DNA of 64,000 bases from JACZSB01 sp965372015 (GTDB lineage: Bacteria > Fidelibacterota > Marinisomatia > SCGC-AAA003-L08 > TS1B11): assembly GCA_965372015.1 (NCBI GenBank), contig CBDVAP010000001.1:3178-67177 (forward strand), in the 5' to 3' direction. A program made the position numbers and the translations under genes. How positions within the stretch are numbered: position 1 is the first letter of the stretch; the number at the start of each line of letters is the position of its first letter. The notes beneath the pieces are model-generated. The model ran no database searches, was not told the DNA's origin, and saw nothing but the letters and a program-made list of their open reading frames with translations. Shown here piece after piece: positions 54,352 to 62,487 of this stretch.

Positions 54352-55637
54352 CAGTCCAGAAAGAGCAGAGCATGCTCCGGCAGAAACAGATGCTGGCGGA
54401 TCATTTCGAGGCACTCTCCCAGGCCAGGGAAACCGGCCGGAAGGTGGTCTATACCTTCGTGCCCGGCAACTTGACCGAGCTGATATATACCTTCGACATG
54501 CTACCCATGTATCCCGAGATCAACGCGCTCCAGTCGGGCATGCGCCAGCGCTCCCGCGACTTCATCCGGGGCGCGGAGGAAACGGGTTACCCGGAGGACG
54601 TCTGCTCATACGTGAAATGCGACATAGGCATGATGTTGCAGGGCAATGTGGGTCCCACCGGCCAGGTGCTGCCGCCGCCAGACCTGTTGCTGCTGAGCTA
54701 CACCGGCTGCTTCGTCTTCATGAAGTGGTTCGAGAACCTCAAGCAGCTGTATCCCGACGCCGAAATCGCCATGCTGCACATCCCGTACCAGGGGGATGGC
54801 TCTATTGATCCGGGGGCGGTGCAGTATATCGTCGACCAGTTGGAACGCGAGGTGATCCCCAAGTGCGAACGGGTGTCGGGGAAGAAGTTCGACCCGGACG
54901 AGTTGGCGGCCCGGCTGGACCTTTCCGGCCAGGCGGAGCAGCTGCTGAGCGAGGTCTTCGACTCGGCCCGCCACACCCCTTCGCCCATCGACGCTTACTT
55001 CGGCGGCGTCTACTACGTGGGACCCATCTTCACCGCCTTTCGCGGCAGCCGGGAGTGCGTCGGGTATTACCGGGAACTGTTGGACGAGGTGAACGCTCGG
55101 GTGGCCGCCGGGCAGGGGCCGGTTACGCCCGAGGGGCCCATGGAGCGGGAAAATTTCCGCCTGGTGATCGAAGGCCCCCCCAACTGGACCCATTTCCGGG
55201 ACTTCTGGAAGCTGTTTTACCAGCAGGGAGCCGTAATTGTCGGCTCCAGCTATACCGGTGTGGGCGGGGTTTATAGCGACGGTTTCCGCCATTCCGGCGC
55301 CCAGCCGTTGCGATCACTGGCGGAGTACTGCCTGGGCTGCTATACCAATCGCAGCCTACCCCAGCGCATCGATCTGCTGGCCGAATATATCACCCGCTAC
55401 CAGGCGGACGGCCTGCTGGTCAATTCCATCAAAAGCTGCAACTCCTTCTCGGCCGGCCAGCTGGTGATGATGCGGGAGCTGGAAGACCGGCTGGAGATCC
55501 CGGTGGGTTTTATCGAGACCGACCTGGTGGACCCCCGCTACTATTCCTACTCGAACATCAAGAACCGCCTAGACTCCTTTTTCCAGATGCTCGAACAGCG
55601 GCAGGCCCTAGGCATAGAGCCGGAGGCAGTGACGTGA
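54348..55637 (+). CDS. bcrB: Class I benzoyl-CoA reductase, subunit B
   Basis: 429 aa from the ATG at 54348 (ATGA overlap). Typical features: YTFVPGNLTELIYTFDMLPMYPE, DVCSYVKCDIG (Cys86, Cys91), PPPDLLLLSYTGCFVFMKWFENL, and a distal SIKSCNSFSAGQ. It pairs with subunit C to bind the aromatic acyl-CoA and the low-potential cluster. The predicted mass, about 48 kDa, matches Thauera BcrB. It belongs to the 2-hydroxyacyl-CoA dehydratase superfamily; the order C-B-A-D makes the reductase assignment much more likely. Confidence 0.92.
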   Translation: MTVQKEQSMLRQKQMLADHFEALSQARETGRKVVYTFVPGNLTELIYTFDMLPMYPEINALQSGMRQRSRDFIRGAEETGYPEDVCSYVKCDIGMMLQGNVGPTGQVLPPPDLLLLSYTGCFVFMKWFENLKQLYPDAEIAMLHIPYQGDGSIDPGAVQYIVDQLEREVIPKCERVSGKKFDPDELAARLDLSGQAEQLLSEVFDSARHTPSPIDAYFGGVYYVGPIFTAFRGSRECVGYYRELLDEVNARVAAGQGPVTPEGPMERENFRLVIEGPPNWTHFRDFWKLFYQQGAVIVGSSYTGVGGVYSDGFRHSGAQPLRSLAEYCLGCYTNRSLPQRIDLLAEYITRYQADGLLVNSIKSCNSFSAGQLVMMRELEDRLEIPVGFIETDLVDPRYYSYSNIKNRLDSFFQMLEQRQALGIEPEAVT

Positions 55638-56923
55638 AAACCTACCTGGGCATCGACCTGGGCTCCACCACCTCCAAGGCAGTGTTCTTGGATGACCAGG
55701 GCAATGTCATTGGCCGGGGGATTACCAACACCCGCTCCAATTACGAGGTGGCCGCCCAGATCGCCCGCATGGAGGCGGAGTTCAATTCCCGCTTCACCCT
55801 TTTGCATCGCCGGTTGAGCGCCAATGGCAACGGCACCGTCGACTGGGCGACACTGTTTCATTCGTTGGAAAGCCGGTTCCAATATATCCAGTTCCAGGAG
55901 CGGTTCGACCGCCTGATGGCTGCCATGGACCGGAACGCCCGCAGCTCCGGCGATGGGTCGATCCTGATCGAGGGTCTGCAAGTAGCGGGACAGACGGTTA
56001 AGGATCGTGTGCGGCAGGAGTACCTTGACGGTCAGGAAGCTAGCGGTGGCCAATTCTTCCGCGATCAGTTCGGTGGAGCCTATATGCACGCCATAGAGGC
56101 CCGGGACCAAGGTTTGTCGGACCGCCTCATGGCGCTGTACGACCGCTCTATTACGCCGGTGGAGAACCAGGTCCTGGAGTTCGACTTCACCGATTTACTG
56201 TACCGGGCCCTGGACCTGATGCCTGATGAGTTGGCGGTCCACCGGCCGCTGATCGAGGCCCAGCTGGACGAAGTGGCCCTACAATCACTGGAGCCGGCGG
56301 ACTACATCGGCACCGGCTACGGCCGGCAGTTGCTGCCCTTCGACGAAAAACATATCAAGTCCGAGATTCTGTGCCACGCCCTGGGGGCCCACACCTATTT
56401 TCCAAAGACCCGCACGGTGTTGGACATCGGCGGGCAGGACACCAAGGCTATCCAGGTGGACCGCCGTGGGTTTGTGACCAGTTTCCAAATGAACGACCGC
56501 TGCGCCGCCGGTTGCGGCCGGTACCTGGGCTACATCGCTGACGAAATGAGTATCAGCATCGGTGAGCTCGGTCCCCTGGCCATGGAGGCCGAGTACGAGG
56601 CTAATATCTGCTCCACCTGCACTGTATTCGCCGGGGCCGAGCTGCGGGAGTATCTCAACCTTGGTGAGAAAAAGGAAAATATCCTGGCCGGCCTGCACCT
56701 GGCTATCGTCCAGCGGGCCTTTGCCCTGCTGGCCAGGTCCGGGGGGGCGCGCAACGAATTCACCTTTACGGGCGGCGTGGCCCGCAACCAGGCAGTGGTC
56801 AAGTACGTGGGGCAACTGGTTAGCCGCAATTACGGCGATATGCAGATCAACGTCCATCACGACTCAATTTTCATGGGAGCGGTGGGCGCGGCCCTGTACA
56901 GTTCCCGCCGGCGGGAAGGCTAA
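55634..56923 (+). CDS. bcrA: Class I benzoyl-CoA reductase, ATPase subunit A
   Basis: 429 aa, GTG start overlapping the bcrB stop. ASKHA ATPase: phosphate loop GIDLGSTTSKAVFLD, second loop VLDIGGQDTKAIQ, adenosine region FTGGVARNQAVV. It has cluster cysteines MNDRCAAGC (Cys290, Cys294) and ICSTC (Cys326, Cys329). A long insertion (about 45-220) between the first ATPase motif and TGYGRQLL distinguishes BcrA from the short activators and BcrD. With D it holds a bridging [4Fe-4S] cluster and couples ATP hydrolysis to electron transfer into BC. Confidence 0.92.
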   Translation: MKTYLGIDLGSTTSKAVFLDDQGNVIGRGITNTRSNYEVAAQIARMEAEFNSRFTLLHRRLSANGNGTVDWATLFHSLESRFQYIQFQERFDRLMAAMDRNARSSGDGSILIEGLQVAGQTVKDRVRQEYLDGQEASGGQFFRDQFGGAYMHAIEARDQGLSDRLMALYDRSITPVENQVLEFDFTDLLYRALDLMPDELAVHRPLIEAQLDEVALQSLEPADYIGTGYGRQLLPFDEKHIKSEILCHALGAHTYFPKTRTVLDIGGQDTKAIQVDRRGFVTSFQMNDRCAAGCGRYLGYIADEMSISIGELGPLAMEAEYEANICSTCTVFAGAELREYLNLGEKKENILAGLHLAIVQRAFALLARSGGARNEFTFTGGVARNQAVVKYVGQLVSRNYGDMQINVHHDSIFMGAVGAALYSSRRREG

Positions 56924-57765
56924 TGGCTTCCCTGGCCAAGGATTACACCCTGGGCATCGATGTGGGCAGCGCCTACGTCAAAGCGGCCCTGGTACAGTAT
57001 GGCGAGCAGCCGGTGGTGCTGGCCACCAAGAATGAGAAAATCCGTAAGCGTTTGCCGGCAATAGTGATCGAAAAAACCGTGGCCGGTCTGCTGGCGGATC
57101 ACGGTCTGGAATACGGCGATCTGCTCTACGTAGCCTCGACCGGCGTCGGTGAGCTGGTGGAGCGCAAGCGGGGCCATTTCTACGGCATGACCACCCATGC
57201 CCGGGGCGCCTGGCACTATCACCGCGAGGTCCGCACCGTGGTGGACCTGGGGGCACTTTATTGCCGGGTGATCTCCCTGGAGGAGGGCGCCCGGGTGCGC
57301 AACTACGCCATGACCGGCCAGTGCGCCTCGGGATCGGGCCAGTTCCTGGAGAACATCACCCGCTACTTGGGCATCACCTTAGACGAGGTGGGGGCGCTGT
57401 CCCTTAAGTCCAGCGATCCGGCCCGCACCAGCGGTATCTGCGCCGTGTTGGCCGAAACCGACGTCATTAACATGGTATCCCAGGGCATCTCCACGCCAGA
57501 CATTGTCAAGGGTATTCACCTGTCCATCGCCCGGCGGATTATTAACCTGTTGCGTAAACTCAAGGTAGAGTCACCGGTGGCCTTGACCGGCGGCCTGGCC
57601 CGGGACGTAGGCCTCCTGGCGGCCATCAGGGAATTGCAGGCCGAAAAGGACATGGGGCTGGAAATATTTACCGCCGATGACTGCGCGGCGGCTGGAGCCA
57701 TCGGGGCGGCCCTGTGGGGCGGTTTCCGGCACTTCAAGCTGCTGGAAAAGGCGGCCTCGGCATGA
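56923..57765 (+). CDS. bcrD: Class I benzoyl-CoA reductase, ATPase subunit D
   Basis: 280 aa, start overlapping the bcrA stop (TAATG). ATPase motifs GIDVGSAYVKAALV, ASTGVGE, VVDLGALYCRVI, ALTGGLARDVG. The strongly diagnostic BcrD stretches GHFYGMTTHARGA, GQCASGSGQFLENI (Cys134) and GICAVLAETDVINMVSQGIS (Cys173) are all present. Length equals the known ~30-kDa D subunit. It partners BcrA. It overlaps the acyl-CoA ligase start by ATGA, completing a coupled C-B-A-D run. Confidence 0.93.
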   Translation: MASLAKDYTLGIDVGSAYVKAALVQYGEQPVVLATKNEKIRKRLPAIVIEKTVAGLLADHGLEYGDLLYVASTGVGELVERKRGHFYGMTTHARGAWHYHREVRTVVDLGALYCRVISLEEGARVRNYAMTGQCASGSGQFLENITRYLGITLDEVGALSLKSSDPARTSGICAVLAETDVINMVSQGISTPDIVKGIHLSIARRIINLLRKLKVESPVALTGGLARDVGLLAAIRELQAEKDMGLEIFTADDCAAAGAIGAALWGGFRHFKLLEKAASA

Positions 57766-59477
57766 CCCGCATCTGGCGCTCGGAAGTACCGTTGCCGTCC
57801 TATCCGGCCAACCTGGCCCGGATGCTCAATGCCAATGCCGCCCGCTTCGCTGCAGGCCCCGTTTACCAGGAAGTCAAAGACGGCCGCCTGCAGACGCTGT
57901 CGTGGGAGCGCTTCCAGGCCGAGGTGGCCGCCATCCAGTCCTGGCTAAAGGCCGCCGGCTTCGCCCCCGGTGACCGCCTGGCGATCCTCTCACGCAATCG
58001 CCGGGAGATGCTGGAGCTGGAGCTGGCCGCCATGTCGATGGGTGGGCTGGCAGTGCCCATTTTCACCGGCTATCCCCCCAACCGGACCGACTCGCTGGTA
58101 CAATTCTGCGAACCAAAACTGGTGGCCGTGGCCGATCAGGAACAATTTGCCAAACTCCAGTCGCCCCAGGCTTTTAGCGCGGTCATTCACTTTGACGATG
58201 TCACAGCCGGCGGCGGGGAGCATCTGGCGCCCTTTAGTGAACTGCTGGCACAGCCCACCAGCCACAGCGAGGTAGTCGGCGACCAGGTTCCGGCCGACAG
58301 CGTGGCTTTGATGATGTACACCTCCGGCACCATGGGCCGGCCCAAATGCGTGCAGCTGACCCACGGCAACATCCTGTCCCAACAAGCGGCCATGCGGGTG
58401 CTCTGGAACCTGAGCGAGAACGACCGCCTGCTGTCGTACCTGCCCTGGCATCACAGTTTCGGTGGCATTTTCGAGAAGTACGCCGCCCTGACCAACGGAG
58501 CGGTATTGACATTGGAGCACGGCTATGGCAAGGACCTGGAGGTGTTGCTGGAGAATTGGCGGCGGGTCAGGCCCACCATCTTTTTCAGTGTGCCCCGGAT
58601 CTACCAGCAGATCGCCACCCGGGCGATGCAGGACCCGCAGATCGAGCGATTGATCTTCCACGACCGGTTACGGTTTATCTTCACGGCGGCGGCGCCTTTG
58701 CCGGGAAACATCTCCGCCCTGTTCGAGCAGCGCGGTATCCCGGTGATCGAAGGCTGGGGCCTGACCGAGACCTCTCCCTGCTGCACCGTCACCGACCCCG
58801 GCCTGGAGCGGGAACCGGGCGTGGTGGGCCGGCCGATCCCCGGGGTGCAGCTCAAGCTGGCCGACGATGGTGAAATACTGGTCAAGGGGGCCAATGTGAT
58901 GTCGGGCTACTATAACAATCCCCAGGCCACGGCGGCGGCCTTCACCCCGGACGGCTGGTTCCGTACCGGTGACGTGGGTGAATTTGTCGCCGGCGGCCTG
59001 CGCCTGATCTCGCGCCAGGACCGCATATTTAAACTGAGTAATGCCGAGAAGGTGATTCCCGCCGAGATCGAGAATTTATTCGCCGCCGACTGCGCTTTCC
59101 TGGCCCAGGCCTATGTGACCGGCAACGGCCGCGACCACCCGGTGGCCCTGCTGTTCCCCAACCGGGCCATGCTGGCCATGCTGCCCGATTCCTCCCAGGT
59201 CAAGGAGGGCTGCCGGCGCCCGCGTAGCCTGGCCGCCATGGCTGGCTGCCTCAAGGACTGCCTGAGTGTGCTCAACCGGTCCATCGACGCCAAGTACGCC
59301 CGCCCGCAGGCAGCGTTACTGCTGGACCGGGACCTCTCCATCGAGAACGAGGAGCTCACGCCCTCCATGAAACTGGCCCCCAACGTGGTGGGGAAGGTCT
59401 TCAAGGCCAATATCGAATATCTCTATGGCAACGGGGAAGCGCCCCCTGAGAAGGCCTATATAATCAAGCTGGGATAA
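57762..59477 (+). CDS. AMP-forming acyl-CoA ligase of the bcr operon
   Basis: 571 aa from the ATG at 57762 (ATGA overlap; the frame upstream lies inside bcrD). A3 YTSGTMGRPKCV, A5 GWGLTETSP, A7 RTGDVGEFVAGGLRLISRQDRIFKLSNAEKVIP, A10 Lys in LTPSMKLAP near 550. It is closer in size and layout to long-chain/FadD15-type ligases than to the ~520-residue benzoate-CoA ligases. Its place after bcrD suggests it makes the aromatic acyl-CoA substrate, perhaps a bulkier or side-chain-bearing acid. Confidence 0.92.
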   Translation: MTRIWRSEVPLPSYPANLARMLNANAARFAAGPVYQEVKDGRLQTLSWERFQAEVAAIQSWLKAAGFAPGDRLAILSRNRREMLELELAAMSMGGLAVPIFTGYPPNRTDSLVQFCEPKLVAVADQEQFAKLQSPQAFSAVIHFDDVTAGGGEHLAPFSELLAQPTSHSEVVGDQVPADSVALMMYTSGTMGRPKCVQLTHGNILSQQAAMRVLWNLSENDRLLSYLPWHHSFGGIFEKYAALTNGAVLTLEHGYGKDLEVLLENWRRVRPTIFFSVPRIYQQIATRAMQDPQIERLIFHDRLRFIFTAAAPLPGNISALFEQRGIPVIEGWGLTETSPCCTVTDPGLEREPGVVGRPIPGVQLKLADDGEILVKGANVMSGYYNNPQATAAAFTPDGWFRTGDVGEFVAGGLRLISRQDRIFKLSNAEKVIPAEIENLFAADCAFLAQAYVTGNGRDHPVALLFPNRAMLAMLPDSSQVKEGCRRPRSLAAMAGCLKDCLSVLNRSIDAKYARPQAALLLDRDLSIENEELTPSMKLAPNVVGKVFKANIEYLYGNGEAPPEKAYIIKLG

Positions 59478-59478
59478 G

Positions 59479-60690
59479 ATGCCTCGTCTTCAAGCCCAAA
59501 GCCGTCTCAAGTCCGTATTGAAAGATTACTATGCCGGACTCCAATCTCCCCTGGCCTGGTGCACCAGTGCCGGTCCGGCGGAGATATTGCGAGCCCTGGG
59601 TTTCGAGGTCTACTTCCCCGAAAACCACGGCGCCCTGCTGGGCGCTTCCCGGATGGCCGGGCGCTATATCCCCCGGGCCCACCAGGCCGGTTACGGCGGT
59701 GAAATTTGCTCCTACCTGACCGCGGATATCGGGGCCTACTTAGCGGGTGAGACCCCCCTCACCGCCGCCTACGGCTTGCCGGCGGTGCCCAAGCCGGACC
59801 TGATCGTTTATAACACCAACCAGTGCCGCGAGGTGGCCGAGTGGTTCAACTTCTTTGGCCGGCAATACGACTGCCCGGTGGTGGGCCTCTACCCGCCCCG
59901 CAATCTGGAGCAGGTCCACCCGGCGGACATCGACCAGGTGGTATCCCAGTTCGACCTGTTGATCTCAGCCGGGGAGCAGGTGATCGGTAAACCGTTGGAT
60001 CGGGACCGCCTGCGGGAAGTAACCCGGCTGAGTTTCGAGGCCAGCGGCCTGTGGCAGGAGGTGCTGCAGACCGCCCGCCGCAGCCCCGCTCCCCTGACAT
60101 TTTTCGACGGCACAATACTGATGGCCCCCATAGTGCTTATGCGCGGGACACAAGGGTGTGTCGAGTTCTACCGGCAGACCTTGGGGGAGCTCCAACAGTT
60201 GGTGGATGGCGGCCGGGGGGCGGTGCCTGAGGAGGGAATTCGCTTGTACTGGGAAGGGATGCCCATCTGGGGCCGCCTCCGGTGGTTCTCGGAAATTTGC
60301 GCGGAGAACCGGGCGGCGGTGGTGGCCTCTACTTACTGCAACAGCTGGGTGTTCGAGGGCAATGACCCCGATGATCCCCTGCGGTCACTGGCGACGGCCT
60401 ATACCGAGATATTCATCAATCGCGGGGAAGAAGCCAAGCTGGCCTACGTGCAAAAGATGCTGGACCTCTATCGAATCGACGGGGTTATATTTCACGACGC
60501 CAAGACCTGTTTTAACAACTCCAACAGCCGCTTCGGGCTGCCGTCCCGGCTGCAGTCAGCCAGCGGCGTGGATACCCTGATCATCGACGGCGACTTAAAT
60601 GACCTCCGCTTTTTCTCGGACGGCCAGAGCCGAACCAAGCTGGAGACCTTTTTCGAGCAGCTGCAGATGAAAATGGCGGCGGCGCAATAA
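59479..60690 (+). CDS. 2-Hydroxyacyl-CoA dehydratase/BCR-superfamily D-component subunit, unpaired
   Basis: 403 aa, starting 1 base after the ligase stop. It has the superfamily pattern: SPLAWCTSAGPAEILRALG (Cys28), GGEICSYLTADIG (Cys77), PKPDLIVYNTNQC, IDGVIFHDAKTCFNN (third Cys). Three cysteines in these positions ligate the [4Fe-4S] cluster in HgdA/B-type subunits. Known enzymes use two different subunits, but only one such gene is present apart from bcrB and bcrC. It could work as a homodimer, pair with a bcr subunit, or be a specialised reductase with the activator at 61663. Confidence 0.9.
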   Translation: MPRLQAQSRLKSVLKDYYAGLQSPLAWCTSAGPAEILRALGFEVYFPENHGALLGASRMAGRYIPRAHQAGYGGEICSYLTADIGAYLAGETPLTAAYGLPAVPKPDLIVYNTNQCREVAEWFNFFGRQYDCPVVGLYPPRNLEQVHPADIDQVVSQFDLLISAGEQVIGKPLDRDRLREVTRLSFEASGLWQEVLQTARRSPAPLTFFDGTILMAPIVLMRGTQGCVEFYRQTLGELQQLVDGGRGAVPEEGIRLYWEGMPIWGRLRWFSEICAENRAAVVASTYCNSWVFEGNDPDDPLRSLATAYTEIFINRGEEAKLAYVQKMLDLYRIDGVIFHDAKTCFNNSNSRFGLPSRLQSASGVDTLIIDGDLNDLRFFSDGQSRTKLETFFEQLQMKMAAAQ

Positions 60691-60702
60691 CCGGGAATAC
60701 CG

Positions 60703-61650
60703 ATGACCAAGCAGGCCAGCGAGCAATTACGGGTGGGGATTATCGGCGCGGGGCCGGTGGGCTCCACCCTGGCGGCCCACCTGGTGGAAGCCGGGGCCTT
60801 CGTGGTGCTGTGCGACCAGAACGCCGCCCTGGTGGATCGGATCAGGCAGTCCGGCATCCGGCTTAGTCAGACTTTCGAGAAGCAGGCCACGGTGAATGGA
60901 GCTTGCCAGGCCGTTAAGGAGCTGCAGCAGTACGATCTCGAACTGGCCATCATTGCGGTCAAGACCCCGGTGCTGGAACAGGTGGTCGAGCAGTTGGGCC
61001 GCATCGATAACGGCGCCCTGTTTGTCATGTGCGCCCAGAACGGCATCGACAATGAGCAGCAGGTCGCCCGGATGTTCGGCCAGGAGCGCACGCTACGGAT
61101 GGTGATAAACTATGCCGGTAGCTGGGGTGAGGATTACCAGATCAATGTAAGCTTCTTCAATCCCCCCAATTATGTAGCGGCCCTGCAGCCGGCTGGCGAA
61201 GCGTTGGCCAGGCGTATAGCGGATCTGCTAAGCTCCTTTGGCCTTGAGACTACGGTCACCGCTAGAATCCGGGACTACGTTTGGGAGAAGGCCATCCTCA
61301 ACGCCACTTTGAGCGGGATCTGCGCCATCACTGGGCGCACCATGCAGGAGGTGATCGATTTTCCGCCCACCGTGGCGCTGGTGGAGGCCATCATCGACGA
61401 GGGGATGCAGGTGGCGGAGGCCGAAGGAATCAAATTGAGCTCGGATTTCCGGCCATCCGGTCTGAGTTATCTGCAGAAGGCCGGCCGCCACAAGCCCTCC
61501 ATGCTGGTAGACTTGGAGTGTGGCCGTCAGACGGAGATCGCCAGCCTGAACGGAAAAATCGTGGAATACGGCCGGCGGCACAATCTGCCCACGCCCGTCA
61601 ACCTGGCGGTATCGGCCCTGGTGCAGCTAATGCAACTTAAACGGGGGTAA
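60703..61650 (+). CDS. Ketopantoate reductase-like (ApbA/PanE family) dehydrogenase
   Basis: 315 aa. Rossmann GIIGAGPVGSTLA (near 10), AQNGIDN (near 107), catalytic Lys in YVWEKAILNA (near 190) and the C-terminal KPSMLVDLECGRQTEIASLNG block are all conserved. The family reduces 2-oxo acids such as ketopantoate with NADPH. Sitting between a dehydratase-type subunit and its presumed activator, it may instead act on a 2-oxo/2-hydroxy acid in the catabolic route, for example making the 2-hydroxy acid a dehydratase would use. CoA supply through pantothenate is the alternative. Confidence 0.88.
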   Translation: MTKQASEQLRVGIIGAGPVGSTLAAHLVEAGAFVVLCDQNAALVDRIRQSGIRLSQTFEKQATVNGACQAVKELQQYDLELAIIAVKTPVLEQVVEQLGRIDNGALFVMCAQNGIDNEQQVARMFGQERTLRMVINYAGSWGEDYQINVSFFNPPNYVAALQPAGEALARRIADLLSSFGLETTVTARIRDYVWEKAILNATLSGICAITGRTMQEVIDFPPTVALVEAIIDEGMQVAEAEGIKLSSDFRPSGLSYLQKAGRHKPSMLVDLECGRQTEIASLNGKIVEYGRRHNLPTPVNLAVSALVQLMQLKRG

Positions 61651-61662
61651 TGGACCAGGGCG

Positions 61663-62472
61663 ATGGCGGTCAACGAGACATATTACCTGGGCGCCGACCT
61701 GGGCTCGTCTTACACTAAATTGGTAGTTATAGATGGCAACGGCCGCTCAGTACACGCGGAGGTAATGCCCACCCTGACCCGCCGGGGCGAGCGGTTGGCC
61801 CAATCGCTGGAGCATATCCGGGGGCGCTATACCATCGCCGCCACCTGCGCCACCGGCTACGGCCGGGGTAGCCTGGACGCCGACCTGAAGAAGACCGAGC
61901 TGGTCTGTGCCGCCACCGGGGCGGCCGGGGAGTATCCGTTCGAAAAGACCATAATAGATATCGGCGGCGAGGATATCAAGATTATCGAAAGCGGCGCCCG
62001 GGGCGAGATCATCAATTTTTACATGAACGACAAATGCTCGGCGGGCACCGGCGCCTTCATCTCGGAAATCGCTGCCAAGGTGGAGCTGGAAATCGACGAA
62101 ATGAGCGACCTGGCCCGTGAGTCGTCCTCGGATCGCACCCTGAACAGTTTCTGCACCGTTTTCGCCAAGACGGAGATGCTGGGCTGGAAGTTCGGCGAGG
62201 TGCCCCCGGAGGATATGGCCCGGGGCATCTATATGTCCATCGTCACCCGCCTGGCGAAACTGCCCATTCGCGGCGACCTGCCGGTGCTGCTGTGCGGCGG
62301 GGTGATCGCCTATCATCCTTACCTGGGCGATCTATTGGCCCGGGAACTGGCCCTGGAAGTAACTACCGCCGCTGAGCCGCAGTATATGGCCGCCCTGGGC
62401 GCCGCCCGGCAGGCTCGGGGCCACGATCATTCGCTGGCGGCCCTTGCTGGCACTGAACCGATATCAATCTAA
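61663..62472 (+). CDS. ATPase activator of the HgdC/BadF-BadG family
   Basis: 269 aa, the compact activator form. ATP-binding motifs GADLGSSYTKLVVID, IIDIGGEDIKII and LLCGGVIAYHP, with cluster cysteines MNDKCSAGTGAF (Cys125) and SFCTVFAKTEM (Cys164). As in HgdC, a homodimer would hold one [4Fe-4S] cluster and use ATP to fire one low-potential electron into a D component. It is distinct from bcrA and bcrD, so the operon encodes two ATP-driven electron injectors. The lone subunit at 59479 is its likely client. Confidence 0.9.
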   Translation: MAVNETYYLGADLGSSYTKLVVIDGNGRSVHAEVMPTLTRRGERLAQSLEHIRGRYTIAATCATGYGRGSLDADLKKTELVCAATGAAGEYPFEKTIIDIGGEDIKIIESGARGEIINFYMNDKCSAGTGAFISEIAAKVELEIDEMSDLARESSSDRTLNSFCTVFAKTEMLGWKFGEVPPEDMARGIYMSIVTRLAKLPIRGDLPVLLCGGVIAYHPYLGDLLARELALEVTTAAEPQYMAALGAARQARGHDHSLAALAGTEPISI

Positions 62473-62487
62473 GGCGGGAGGGCTACT

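Noticed and set aside
53182..57765. Ordinary HgdABC-type 2-hydroxyacyl-CoA dehydratase
   Set aside because: Four subunits in C-B-A-D order, a long BcrA insertion and the diagnostic BcrD motifs favour class I benzoyl-CoA reductase, although biochemistry is untested.
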